Shown one piece after another: positions 1-12,039 of a stretch of 64,000 bases of DNA (position 1 is the stretch's first letter; every line of letters starts with the position of its first letter). Made by a program: the position numbers and the translations under genes. Under the pieces are notes generated by a model, which worked only from the letters and a program-made list of their open reading frames with translations, made no database searches and had not been told where the DNA came from. The stretch is taken from assembly GCA_019614645.1 (NCBI GenBank), contig JABWDB010000015.1:1302001-1366000 (forward strand), read 5' to 3'. Source of the stretch: Stratiolaelaps scimitus (Eukaryota; Arthropoda; Arachnida; Mesostigmata; Laelapidae).

Positions 1-444
1 CTCATTCGATACAAGCAGCTGTCGGCGGCGGCGGCGGTGGCAATAACAACAACAACAAGAAGCGCAATCACAAGTGGAGCAAATTGCGGTTTTGCCGTGC
101 CGTTTGCCGAGGCTTGTTGCTAAACAAAGTTGCGGCTGTGAGTCTGCTCGGGAGAGGAGCGGTTGCGGGGAGGGGTGACTTCGCCGCGGCTCTCTCTGCT
201 TTATCAGGCAACGTACACACATCCTGTTTATGTCGCTCAGCATCGCCATTGGAAAAGTGGCTTGGCAAACAGTGCGAGAAATAGCTCTGCGTCTTGAGTC
301 ATTTATATGAGTTTATGGTGATCCATTGACTACAGCAGCTGACTAATACGAAACAATGGAAACGTTTGATACGTGAAACCGATCCCATGGTGGTACAGGT
401 ACTTCATGCATATATATATATATATATATGTATATATATTTTAC

Positions 445-493
<49 letters not shown>

Positions 494-1744
494 GCAAATA
501 GCAAACTGGAAAACGACTCAGCCCCCACGCAAATCTACAAAACGCCAGGACAGCACGCTGACGAAACCGGTGCACAAGCGGGTGCCGGCTTCGAAGCGGC
601 TTTGAGAGCAACGCACTTTCAACGAAAGATAACGCACACACATCACGACTCGTCAACCAGCAATAGTGACTCATGTGGTAGACCACAATCGGCCCCGCTC
701 GAAGAAACCAAATACCCGGTGTTTGATTTCCTAAGCGGGCTATCGAGTCGTTGCCTCCGTCCGAATATAAAACCCTGTCATGTCGAAGTCGCCATGGGGA
801 GTACGAGGTCTTCCAGCGAAGAGAAGAGGCAGCCCCTTTTTTTTTCTCCACCGGTTGTTTCCGGAACGTGTTCTAGGACGGCCAGCCTAGACTCGTATTT
901 CTAATGCATACTGTCCCTAGGCAAAAACACATGAAATTATTTGTAGCCGCGTACGCCGACGGGGGAACTAACAACAGTGTATATGTTACAGTGAGAACAG
1001 CCCCCGAGCGGGACGTGTCTTGCCGATGGCGTTTGACTCGGCCTTCGTGCGTTGAGACGCCTACGAGGAAAACGTGCATTGAAAAAGGTTCAGGACACAA
1101 ACAGCAAAGTAAGGCAAAGTTTCACACAGAGAGAGATGAACTTCAGCGCGTAGGAGTAGACGAGTAGATGGTGTTTGTTGTGCCTATTCTCGATACGATG
1201 CATCGGGCGGCCGTGCGATGAATGCTGCCTCGTTCCTGACAAAAAGTGTTCACAGTGTGGACAATAATGCCCATGCATACATGTGAGATCCTCTTCTAAT
1301 TCGACAGCTCGAGCGAGTCGGACGTGTTTTCTTTATACTGCAATCAGTAATTGAAATATTATGTGAAAAATTGATTGCGTTCAGTGCTCATAACCCCGGT
1401 ACTGACCCTGCAGCCCAAGCCGGTGAACAGACGAGGTCGTGATCGAAGAAGAAGAGCGTCGATGATGACATTGGCGAAAAATGATAACTCCCAGAAAAAG
1501 GTAAGGTTTTACGGAAACGATCGAACGCTAAACCGTGTTTAGAAATGAGCTACAGCGTGGTCATTCCTATGACTTCGCCTACTAGTCCATACTGTTACAC
1601 ACGGCTAATTACACTGTGAAATGATTTCCCTTTGCAGTCAATTGGATTTCATCAGCGTGCCGTGGGGCCGGAACCCCGGCGGAATGACCCGACCAAGCAA
1701 AACCTAGAATTCCTTGAAGCTGACCACCCCGCTCTTGAATGACA
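1..1744 (+). CDS. 3'-terminal exons of a gene entering from the left
   Basis: Three exons join in one phase. The first is cut by the window edge and reads in frame from base 3 to 137 (45 codons), ending at the donor GCT|GTGAGT. It encodes a Gly6-Asn5 run followed by a basic stretch (KKRNHKWSKL). The second is 1414-1500 (29 codons), between the acceptor CTGACCCTGCAG and the donor AAAAG|GTAAGG; it is rich in Arg (RRGRDRRRRAS) and only this frame is open. The third is 1638-1744, after the acceptor TTTCCCTTTGCAG; it encodes 34 residues and stops at TGA. All junctions are phase 0. The tail is strongly basic, as in nucleic-acid-binding proteins, but I do not recognise a family and the folded domains must lie left of the window. 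No AATAAA is obvious close downstream. The weakest part is the first exon, where the frame choice rests on phase agreement. Confidence 0.55.
411..493. repeat. (TA)n microsatellite
   Basis: About 83 bases of alternating T and A with three interruptions (TATG, TATTTTACA, TATG). Confidence 0.9.
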
Positions 1745-4700
1745 CCTCCGCTTGCACGTCAGTGCACCAGCACCAAAGCGTACAGACGTGTATACCAAAC
1801 GCTGGTCACCGACCCTCTAAGGGAGGCGAGACGCCAACTGCAAAATCTCCCGACATCGGTGTAGTCGCGATAGAGGGCCGCATATTTTCTGGACGGTGAC
1901 TGAGAGCGAAGAGTGTCGGCGGCGGCGGCGGCATGTCCTTAGTATCGTTCAGCCATCGCGTGACATAGGCACAATGGCTTTCAGGCTTGCTTCGCCTTGG
2001 CCTGGCCTGCGATTGTCCCAAACGCCGGCAGGCTTGCTCCCTCCTCCGACAGCAGCAGCGCTACCGGACTCCCGTCTTACGCTAGATTTAACCTCGCCTC
2101 TGTCCCTTTCTATAGACGCCATTGCCACAGCAGCTCAGGACGCGGGCAACTAGCTTTACCCCTCAACAACCGCCGCCCAACACCGCCTCAGCACCCCCCG
2201 CCCCCCACGCTTTGCACGAGGAGTTAGCATTCGCCTGTCGTGGACGAAGAAGCGAAGTTGCCACAACCCTAGTCCGGGAATGAGGACAACAGCGGGACGA
2301 GGACAGAGGATAGGGAGGCGGGGGTAGTCGCTGTGATACCCTCACACACGCAGAGAGAGACACACATATGTATAACGGCAACGCAACTCTCTGAACCACT
2401 GATCGCCGCTCCGCCCCCCCCCGCCCCCCCAAGGTACACAAGCGCAGCACGTGCAAGTTGCAATAGCAGCAGCGTATTATCCGCGCCCGCACGCGTCCAA
2501 GAACAGCGACTACGACGATGTCGACGGCAACAACAGCATGAGCGACAACAGCAATGACAACGAAGAAAGCTGGGAGCGTATCAACAACGGCCGAGGCTAG
2601 CGAACGACAATGAAAAAGGTCTTCTGTCTATAGGGGTATCTGTGTGTAGGGGGTATCTAGCAGGAGGAATCGGGGGAGAGAGGGGCGTGCGAAGAAACTA
2701 CTGTGGCGGTACCCCCGCGAACTAGGCAAGGCAGACGAAGCTACTGTACAGCGACGTAGTGGCGAAACAATGGCTCGGTGACGGCGCAAAACAACACGAC
2801 ACCTAGATGTGCTCTTCTTCTCTGACACTCTGAAGTCGGCCATGTAACTAATAGCAAGCAGTGCGCGTTGCGGCGGCGACGCAGTGATGTTGGCGGAGAT
2901 GGTGGAGGTGGAGGTGGCGGCGGTCGTTGTAGCGGCAATGGTTGCAATAGTCGTCGTAGTAGCAGCAGTAGTTGGTAGTGTTAGACACGAAGTATACATG
3001 TATAGATAAGCACATTCGGACCTGCTCTACACCAGCGAACAAGCATAAGCACAGAAGCAGAGAGAGAGAGAGAGAGAGTGAGAGAGAGGAAGGCAGCCAG
3101 CCAGCCAGCGCATCTGGTGGCAGCACTGGCAACGAGATGTCCCCGTGTGTTCACATGGGGGGAATTGCCGCTGTCGTCATCGTCATAGCCGCCTTTGTGT
3201 GAGGCCAGCTCGAGCGAAATAGGGACTATGGGTTTCTCTAGTAATGTCGCCTCTATGGAGCTTTATGTGCGTGGGTGGGCGTCCGCGTAGACGGTGAGCA
3301 TTACCACAGAGGCAAAACGGAGGAGAGTCTCACACGCACGCGTCACATGAAAGCTAGTGCTGCTGCTGCTGCGCCGGCTTCGGCGGCAAGTGCAACTTTG
3401 GACAAAGATCCACGACGCGACGAGTGTACCCGAGACAGTGGTGGTAGCAGCCGTAGCCGCCGCCACCGCCACCACCAGTGCGATGGAGCTGCTGTGTTCG
3501 TCTTCGAAGCTCGAGCAGCTGCTACTGCTGTAAGCAGCAGCCCGTGCCACCCGCCGCCGTACGCGCGGCATTGATGTTTCACACGTAGCACCGCCTATGT
3601 GTGTGTTTCTGCCTATGGCTGTAAGCCTGTGGGGCGGCCAGAGCCCCCCCCCCTTGCTGCTTTCGCTGGCATGGCCATGTAAGTCTCTTTTTCTCTCCTC
3701 GGTCCCCCCGGTGGAGAGCGCTTCTCCTTCACGCGCGCGATGGCTTGCCCACCCTATTTGCTACGCCTGTATGAGTTCCTGCTGTATGGGTCGGTGTGTC
3801 CGTGCAAGCCTTACCCTGCGAGCCCCCATCCCCACAGCATGTGCGTGTCTCAGCGCGGCTGTATGTCCGACATGGACGAGGAAGCTACCCAACAAACACC
3901 GCGAGCAGTTTGCCCCCCCTCGTCTGGCTTCGCTTGGCTGCCAGCTAGCCTGCAAACAGAGCAGGGCTTAGAGTATATGATGACGCCCGAGCACTGCCTG
4001 ATCCCGTTCCTGCTCGCGTTCGGTCCCTGCTCGAGCACTTGACGCTCAACATGGCGCAAACACGTCAGACAGCACCGCCATCCTCATTGCTGCTGCATTG
4101 TGCTGTTGTTGTTGCTGTCGGCGGCGATGAGAATGACGCTCATGTCGGCTGTTGATGCTGCAGGGCGACGAGCGAGCAACAGCAACAACAGTAACAACAA
4201 CAACAGCAACAGTAACAACAACGACGACAACAACAACAACAACGACAGGCGAAGTCCGGCTGTTCCTATAGTTGCACGTTACTCACGTACCATCGCGTAG
4301 AACGCACGTACCATCTACGGCGGGAAAGGTTTCCGCCGTAGTCTAACGACTGCAGCGAAACGAAAAGATTGAAGATGCGCAAAAGCAAGCGGGTGAAAGA
4401 GAGAGAGAGAGATTATAAGGGTGCGGCGTAATTTCCACCACCACCACCACCACCAGCGTGACGGGTCGACGCGCGCCCCTGGCGCCACCTCGAACGTAGG
4501 CGACGGCCGTCGCGTCGCGGCCAGTGCTGAACACCGTTGGGTGTTCCGATACAAGGTTCGCCTGATGAGGCAGTATGGGCAAGTGATGAAATGGGAAAGA
4601 GATTTAGCAGATTAGAGCTGTGACGCACGAATCAGAGGGCACTGCAACGGGCCCGAGCAGGGTCGTGACGAGTCGACGAGGCACGACGCTCGAAGTCTCA

Positions 4701-5370
4701 TCGCGGACGCCGCAAGCGTCGAGTTTACACACAGACACCACATTGGGCGCTGGTGCTTGGTGATGGTAAGCAGATGGTGGATGACGGGCGGGGGCATGTT
4801 TTTTGGCCATAACAACAAACAAAAACTACGGTGTGGCCACACACACACCGGGTGACGTAGTTCGCAGGTAGATCCTCATAGAAGTAGAAACAGAACCATG
4901 GACTGCTTGATCAAATATTGAAATACGGAAACGCGTTTGTCCATACAGACTTATATAGTTGATATACTCCGATACCGATAGCAAAATAGCGAAATAATAA
5001 TATTAATTACCAGTAACAGGCATTATTCGAAAGATACTTGTATTGCAGTTCGCTATTACTGTTACCACTGAGAACAATGCGTTTGAACTCGCGTATTCAA
5101 TATGTAGCTGTTTACAGTCGATTAGAGGCGACATCACTAAGGAGCCGTCGCCATTATAGGCATATCGTCAGAGGCTGTATTTTTCCTGTGCTGTATCCAT
5201 TATGGCCAATGGGATGAAAATCGCATGTGGGTCGAATTGAATGATAAGCGTAGCCCAAGCAAACCCCGTCCGCTGGTCAGTCTCTCTGTTTCTCTATCGG
5301 AAAAAACAGCTGCCACCACTAAACATTCGATACGCGCCTCACGCATGAAACGCCAAAGATGCTTGACGAT
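1745..5370. other. GC-rich, simple-repeat-rich spacer
   Basis: No splice-supported exon chain was found. The stretch holds many short triplet runs (GCC, CAG, CCA, CAA), homopolymer C or G runs and a GA tract at 3059-3090. Many reading frames stay open on both strands at once, which reflects low stop-codon density rather than genes. Confidence 0.4.
4168..4242. repeat. CAA/CAG/GAC triplet-rich tract
   Basis: An imperfect run of CAA, CAG and GAC triplets of about 75 bases. It translates to Asn/Ser-rich peptide in one frame but has no exon borders. Confidence 0.7.
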
Positions 5371-5661
5371 CTAGCGTGATCGCAGGAGGATTTCCTTGTT
5401 GTTAAACACGAGACGAGTTTCTCGTGACTTATATAAAGGAGTCGCTTCATATTTACTCGCCTCGACCACTCGGGGTACCATTCTTTCGTTCTCTATGCAA
5501 CCAATATCACAGACAGACAGAGACACTCCCTCGTTTGTCTCCATTGGAATAACATCGGGCGATGCTATTGAATACGGACAATCACTTTTGTATGAGACCT
5601 CAGCGAGGTCATCCGCGGACATCACTGAAGGCATTTTCGATAGCAGGCGACGATGGAGCGA
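5371..5661 (-). CDS. candidate terminal exon, unknown protein
   Basis: On the minus strand an acceptor (GACTCGTGTTCCAG) is followed by 96 open codons and a TAG stop. The product is acidic-to-neutral and not low in complexity, and contains MSADDLAEV, PMETNEGV and YKSRETRL. There are in-frame ATGs at the 10th and 14th codons, so it could also be a short complete gene. A minus-strand donor (AACTCT|GTAAGT) lies just upstream and would define a 53-base intron (5662-5714), but the 21-base exon this implies is doubtful. The opposite strand is also open over much of the interval, so strand is not proven. No family is recognised. Confidence 0.3.
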   Translation of the reverse strand, partial: SLHRRLLSKMPSVMSADDLAEVSYKSDCPYSIASPDVIPMETNEGVSLSVCDIGCIENERMVPRVVEASKYEATPLYKSRETRLVFNNKEILLRSR

Positions 5662-6027
5662 CTGGAACACGAGTCAGAATATGACAGTGATTTCGAAAGG
5701 GAAGGAAGACTTACAGAGTTTCCCACAACACTCGCCTAGACGTCAATGGATTAATTATAGATTAAAAAGGCGTTCGACTTGGCAAGACAAAGATAGGGTC
5801 GTCTGGGGGGGTCGGGCGGGGGGTACGAGAGAAGGACGTCAAATGAACACCTCTTTGAGTGGCTCTTGTCTCGTGTTTTGTATAGAAACACCTCACCTCT
5901 TCCTCTGCCGGAACCTTACTGGTACTCGCCAAGATTTGCCGGATAAATATGGGGGCCAAACGAGTTGCTCTACTGTTTGATATGTACGCGAACATCATCA
6001 ATATAAGGTCTTCAAGATTTATGCTTG

Positions 6028-6028
<1 letters not shown>

Positions 6029-6060
<32 letters not shown>
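6029..6060. repeat. (TA)n microsatellite
   Basis: About 32 bases of TA dinucleotides with a single AA interruption. Confidence 0.85.
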
Positions 6061-6524
6061 TTTTGACGCAAAATCGTTTTTAAAGGGACGACGGTGGTTT
6101 CAATTCTGTACACAGATAGCGCCTTCCACAGAGAGTACCTCGGTTTTTCGAATCCATATCACTGGTGAACCATTTTGGGAGGCAAATGCAACTGTCGTCG
6201 TGGAAAGCACCATGTGCATATCAGCGTAATCGACAGCCACACTGATAGAGCCTAAATTTCTAAACTGCTCCTATCAGAAGACGAGATCAACAAACCCTCA
6301 ACATTCTTATTCCATTTGCATAACAGTATACGTCTTCAACGGTAAAACTCCAACTAAATATTGGTTAATATAGGACAATAATAATAACACTCAGCGAGCT
6401 GTTCGTAGTCGATTTTATCGTAGGAGAACGAGAGGAGCCTTCTATCAATCGAGCATCGTTGAATGTTTTTCCAGTACCGAAACCACGCATTTTTTGCACC
6501 ATTGTATATGGAATCTTCTTTCAG

Positions 6525-6620
6525 CGTGAGATTTCTATTGAAATGTTATTAGACCTCAACGAGGGCGTAGTTAAGCTTTACGGCCAAACGTTGGTCCAGA
6601 GTCGGCAACCCATAGATACA
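6525..6620 (+). CDS. isolated internal exon, unknown protein
   Basis: A 96-base exon lies between a strong acceptor (GGAATCTTCTTTCAG) and a donor (GATACA|GTGAGT). It is open in phase 0 for all 32 codons, with the core EISIEMLLDLNEGVVKLYG looking like one or two amphipathic helices. I found no upstream or downstream partner with matching phase, so its gene is unidentified. It may be a member of a long-intron gene or a chance exon. Confidence 0.35.
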
Positions 6621-6646
6621 GTGAGTGTAGTTATTAATACGACCTA

Positions 6647-6716
6647 ATATATATATATATATAATATATATATATATATAATATATATATATATATAGAT
6701 ATATAGAATATATATT
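6647..6716. repeat. (TA)n microsatellite, compound
   Basis: TA repeats broken by ATAATAT and TAGATATAGAATA variants, directly after the donor of the exon at 6525-6620. Confidence 0.85.
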
Positions 6717-8179
6717 TACAGACCTTTCTATCATCTTGTTCTATTCCGTCGACATCGCCCCCATTAAATCCATGCACCGTGTCCTCATTCCCCTTTACAT
6801 AGATAGACAATGCACATATGTTCTCAGCAGAGGTTTCGTATGCCGTTCTTAGTAAGCACGACGCTAGCCGGTCCGTGCGGTAGCGCCATTGGACTTCGGC
6901 CCAGTACGACCAACGTCCAACGATGGCTTTCGTGATTGATTCTTGCCATTAATATCATCTCTCCGAACAACGCTGCTCGCCGTCAGATTACCTATAATGG
7001 ATAATCTACACGTCATGTACAATAAGTCCCTGCGGCGCTCGCCCCTGCCCGGCCAGCCCCCCCCCCCCCCCCAAGATCATCATATTTGTTCATACGGGGT
7101 ACGCTTTTCATCCTGATCTATGTGCGTGCACACACATAAATAGGCTTAGCAGGCCGACGGCCAGGGCTTGCCGAGGGAGGGGTTGGCTCTACGACGTGGA
7201 TCAACAGAGGACAGCCGCAGAGTAACAAGAGGGATAGTAGTTGCACGGCAGGCTGCTCTGACGAGGCTCTGGCATAGGCCTCTTGTTCTATCTGCTACCA
7301 CAGGCGGCATGTCGTCGTCCATGGATCGGCTAGACGCTCGCGCTGGGAGCAGGAGACAGCTCGGCTGTTGACTCGGAACAGCGAACGGAGGCGAAGCTCG
7401 ACAAGGCAACATCCTTGACCTCAGATGATGGCGGGGGCCGTAGGCAGACAGAGGTAGCAGCAGCAGCAGCCGCCGTGCACCGGCCGAAAGCCGCGGTCGC
7501 TGAAAGCTGATCGCTCTAAGTCTCTGAGATCAGCAGGATACGGGATGGGAAATAAGGAATCTGATTGGAAGTTATCAGTCTGACGAGACAGCGGGCACAG
7601 AACGCCCCGCAAGGAGGGCTACGCAGCAACCTCGGTACTCGAATAGTATTAAGGAAAGGAGAGTCCTACGTTCAGGTTGAACAGACGTCGGCTTCTGTAT
7701 TCTAGAGAGCGAACGTGATCATTGTAGCGAACAACATCGAGGCCCTATAGAACGAAGAATCGAAAAAAAAAGCTACTGGATTGCCAATGTAATCTTGTAT
7801 CTAATTATGACGTGCATACGTAGTCTTGCATTAATTTGATTCCTGTATACGATTCTCGATGCGTGTGTAAAACGTGCAGTGTGGGGAACAGGCGTTTGTC
7901 AATGTGGTTCCAAGCAAATAATATATTGAAACTGGATCTGTAGTTATTCAGCGGAAGCAGGCTAACATATTTCTGACTATAAGATTCCCACAAATACTCA
8001 CGTTACTACTATATATATATATATATATATAAATTGAGGCGATTTCGTTCACTTTAAACAGATCGGTTGTTGGGGTGATTCAGTAACAAAAAATACCAAA
8101 TTATTTACGTTGCCAACAGCGTAATGATGGAGCCATCGACAGATTCCGCAAAAACTAGATAGAGTTCCCCACCGTCATC

Positions 8180-8422
8180 GGGAACACTATATACAAATAA
8201 TTAGCCAGCGCAAACACCGCCCGTGCGTAGGACCCGCTGTAGAACATGAGTCAGTGGAGCACCCATTTGACGGTCAACCTAAAAGTGAAGCTGGCTGACC
8301 CTATGTGGCAGTATCTAAGCACCGGTAAGCATGATTTACTTACTTTCTCCGTGAATATCATCCTCGGCTCTGACACTAGCAGCCACAGCAACAAGCGCAC
8401 AGGTAATAATGAAGATCTTCAT
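8180..8422 (-). CDS. secreted protein gene: signal-peptide exon 1 (8344-8422) plus uncertain exon 2
   Basis: On the minus strand an ATG at 8422 in good context (GAGCAAGATGA) opens a 26-codon exon. It is a textbook signal peptide: MKIFIITCALVAVAASVRA, with predicted cleavage after Ala19, then EDDIHGE. The exon ends at 8344 with the donor GAGAAA|GTAAGT, phase 1. The next exon is uncertain. A frame encoding VPDDGGELYLVFAES and ending in TAA follows an acceptor (TTTGTATATAG) near 8188, but it needs a phase-2 donor; the overlapping donor AGTAA|GTAAAT would supply that. A candidate further downstream near 7805-7980 has the same phase problem. The exon-1 call is solid; the mature protein is not resolved. 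The short opposite-strand frame starting at 8246 is treated as a shadow. Confidence 0.5.
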
Positions 8423-8613
8423 CTTGCTCTGATCCTGCTGATCGAGTTGATGTGGGTGTGTCAGTCTGAAGGTCACCTCCGGCCCGGGTGGTCACTTCGT
8501 CGAAGAACGTCCAGCCCGTCTTGCGCGATCACCGAAGCAGCTCAAGCTAAGAGTGCACACGCGTGATGGGGAAGAACGCCAAGTGAGAAGTTGTCATGCC
8601 CGAGGCGGAACAG

Positions 8614-8622
8614 AGCCTTATA
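8614..8622 (-). promoter_or_regulatory. possible TATA box
   Basis: The minus strand reads GCATTTATAAGGC about 195 bases upstream of the ATG at 8422, leaving room for a 5' UTR of about 165 bases. Position and motif fit a TATA-driven secreted-protein gene; no start-site evidence is visible. Confidence 0.35.
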
Positions 8623-9879
8623 AATGCGTCCGTCACGCACACGAAGCAGCGAGTCACTCCACCTGTACGAGAGCGCATATGTACGTTAGTCTTGCGACTG
8701 GTGAAAGGGCTAGTATCGGTCAGCGTCTTCCAGAGGGAGAGAGAGAGAAGTAGAGGGTCGGGTGCCGCCGGGCGATGCTGCCCTTGGCTTGATTCCTTCA
8801 TTCAAGTCTCTCTCGCCGTCTCTCGCCGCCGGCTGGAATCCATCTTGCGGAGGTTACAGCGTTAAGGGATTGCCGCACGCATCGGCCATCAATAACAACG
8901 TCTCATCATACAAATGACGAGGAGGCTGTTCAACCATTCAGTGTTCGAGCCAAGTGGTCGCGGCGCAACTCGTATGAGACCAAGGGTGGACGTAAATTGA
9001 GCCTCGAAATGTTTAAAGTTAAATGTTTTACATATGGTTGTCATCGTGTGCTCGAGGAAGTGTCATCTCGGACAGGGCGCTGCTGGCGCCGCCGACGATT
9101 CATGGAAGATCCTGCTGACGGAGACACGGCTGACTTTGGATAGAAGTCTATTGTTCAATGGGTCATTTAGTTCGTTTGAAACGAACGAAACGATGCTCAA
9201 TTAACAATTATCGCATAATACATTACTAACGAATACTTGAAGTTGCACGATAAATTACCCATAAATTAATTGCATCGTCATCTGAAGTAAGCGTCACTAT
9301 AAGCTAATATTTTATTATAAAAACCATTCAGGCTCAATCTGGTAACCTTTGAATCCTCGTGTGTTCAACGATTCATATTCGAAACAATGGTCAAGAAATT
9401 TTTCTTTGCACGTTTGCATGGCAACGCCCCTTTTTTACTAAAAAAAAAATAAAACGAAATTTGAATGTATTTCTTCATCCACTTGTCGCCAGAGGCTGGG
9501 ACTTCAAGTAGCCAATGTTTCAAAAAGACACTCCTACCCAAGTGAATCAGTTACCGTCGATTGTCGCTCACAACAAGATCCACGTCTAACTCAAAGATGT
9601 CCAGAAATTAATATAGACGCCTCTACCATTCTATTCCCATCTAGAAATTCCTTGTATATATAATGGTATAAATTACCCATCATCTGCAACAATAGGGGCA
9701 TCGAAAAAGGTGAATTATGATAGATCGGTGAGTCAATTCAAGATTGCAACATGTACTCACGCACGTATATATTTCAATTTATTAAAGGAACGCGATACGA
9801 AAATATGAACTAGCAAGAATTGGCCTTTGCCAAATCTCTACGTAAATGTGATGGCAAACACTTTTGTCTCTGGATTTTA

Positions 9880-10089
9880 GCTTGCATAGAGGAAACGACA
9901 ACTATTCTACCAAACGATCACATTGAGACCAAAGAAATTTTGGTCAAACGCACCCAAACACCTCACCGGGCCCGAAACTTGCGGCGGCCACATTATAGAA
10001 CAGTCCCTTCAGCTCTTGGTCCCATCAACTCTTCGACGTTTTATAACCCTGTGTCGCTTTTAACAAATATTGACAAAAGGCTGCCCTGA
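9880..10089 (+). CDS. weak candidate terminal exon
   Basis: After an acceptor-like GTCTCTGGATTTTAG the plus strand stays open for 69 codons to TGA. It encodes IEETTTILPNDHIETKEIL and a basic middle (RARNLRRPHYR). There is no partner exon and no recognised family. A frame this long is expected by chance several times in a window of this size. Confidence 0.15.
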   Translation, partial: ACIEETTTILPNDHIETKEILVKRTQTPHRARNLRRPHYRTVPSALGPINSSTFYNPVSLLTNIDKRLP

Positions 10090-10445
10090 CGAGCACATCG
10101 GTACCATAGTCTAGGGGTTGAATTGATGGCCGGGGAACAGTTGTCATGTTACCCAGTACATTTTATCACAAAGCTGCATTTTCAAATGAAATCAATCAAA
10201 TCAATGATCAGGCCAATGAGCATCTCAGGTGGTGGTCAACAACAAGATGCCCCTGATCGTTTGGCGATTTCCACGACGGGGGCAGCGGGGGAGCCGGGGG
10301 GGGGCGGCGGTGATGGTGGTGGCGTGCCCGTCACCCATCTGTCGATCATTTCAGTTTCACTGTCCCTCTCTCTCTCTATCCTTCTCTCTCTCACGCAGTT
10401 ACTGCTGGAGAGGAATATGGGGAGACATCAGACATGCGAGTTACA

Positions 10446-10479
<34 letters not shown>
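10446..10479. repeat. (TA)n microsatellite
   Basis: About 34 bases of uninterrupted TA. Confidence 0.85.
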
Positions 10480-10482
<3 letters not shown>

Positions 10483-11676
10483 ATCTCCAATTGAAGTCAC
10501 GCGCTGTGAGGCGCTGAGGCGTGAACCGCGGAACAGCAAACATCCGTATGATGTCACACGTTAGTAGCGAGGCCGCACGAAGAAAGGCAGATAGATAGAT
10601 GCTGATTCTATTTGTGCAACTCGAATAATAGATATATATATATATAACACACTCACTATCAATAGTCATCATTCGCCGCTAGTCAGCACGGGCCAGCCAC
10701 TCAGTCAAGCTACGTGAGACAGGCTAGTGGCGTATAAGAAAATCTCTCCGATGTAATGAGGCATTATAACACGCTCGGCTCATTAGCATTTGGCGGCGGG
10801 CGTTTCCCCCGCTATCCGTCGTCCCATCCCATCTCAAACGTTACCGCCGGACACAACAAAAATAGATGAATCAATCGCTATTTATCAATGAATTGTTCAA
10901 ACATTTCTTGTCAAATTTTAATTTCGAGCCAACCTGGCGGGAGCTGGGTTTAGCGGCCCTAAAACTGCTGTCGTCTATGTGATACATGCATGCATCGGGC
11001 GGACTCTTTCCGCAGTATCTATAAATACATCACGGGCTCAGATCATTGTAGATTTCGTTGGTGCAAACATTACTCTCGAATATCTACCTGGTTGTTGCAT
11101 GTAGATTTTTCTCTACAGGCTTCATGGCATCGGGTCCTCATCCATAGACTCGGCTGTGTATAACTGCGAGTCACTCTCTGCCATCGTTGTCATCTTGTCG
11201 CTTCGTGAAATGATTTGTATTCGCCGTTTCTCTCAATTTAACCCTTCTTTATTCTTCTTTTTCTTCAATTTTTGATTTTGAAGATATTTGATCATCTCTG
11301 ACTGAAAATAAATAAAGGTTTACTTTATTTAATAGCATACACTATGAGCTCAATATCTTTATGCTCAGAGGGGGGCGGAGAGGAACGATAGTATTCGATA
11401 TCTCGTGCAAGATTCAAGCATGTCAAGTTGGCGTAGAATTTTAACTTTCGCACATAACCAAATTGCCAACCTGGCCATAGCAATCGGAGCGATCCATAAG
11501 ATGCCGGTTCACTTCATTCTTCCCCCGTGATAAATACTGCTGCATTGAGTATGTGGACAGATGCGATGTCTCAGCGTTAAATATGATAAATAGATCTAAC
11601 TGCCTCGAGTCTTCACGCTTGAATTTTTCATTTTCCTTATTTACGTCTTAGACAGAAATTGACGGCATCTAGATAT

Positions 11677-11707
<31 letters not shown>

Positions 11708-11776
11708 GCTCAACGGACGAAACCTGTACATGCCGATTAGGGCAGGGTGTCGCCATCGATCCACTTCAACCAGTCC

Positions 11777-12039
11777 AAGGTATCTTGATGGCTATAGAAC
11801 AATACTAGCCGGAGCAGTACACACCTTCCCCAGAGATCGAAGTAATGCCAAGCGTAAAACCGACTCTGGGGCAGAGGATGATGGTTTTAGCAGGCAGAGG
11901 CGGCGTTTTGTCATCCACGTCAACCCCCCGCTGCACTGGATCGGCCCACTTTCACGGAGGTTGGAAGGTGTCTCTGGTGGTGTCCGTGGGTTTGAAGAAA
12001 ATTTCCTCCTCTCAAAAAAAGAAAAAGGTATCTTGATGG
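11777..12039 (+). mobile_element. retroposed fragment with 15-bp target-site duplication
   Basis: The 15-mer AAGGTATCTTGATGG occurs at 11777-11791 and again at 12025-12039. Between the copies lie about 233 bases ending in an A-rich tail (CAAAAAAAGAAA). This is the signature of target-primed reverse transcription. The 3' part (TTTGAAGAAAATTTCC and CTCCTCTC) recurs at 19487-19538 and, inverted, near 44505-44540. The body could be a 5'-truncated non-LTR element or a retroposed transcript; a short open frame inside it does not resemble a known reverse transcriptase. Confidence 0.75.

Noticed and set aside
428..904. Open frames full of Ile-Tyr repeats here and at about 40900, 42900, 54750 and elsewhere
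   Set aside because: They are translations of (TA)n arrays, open because TA repeats lack stops in two frames.
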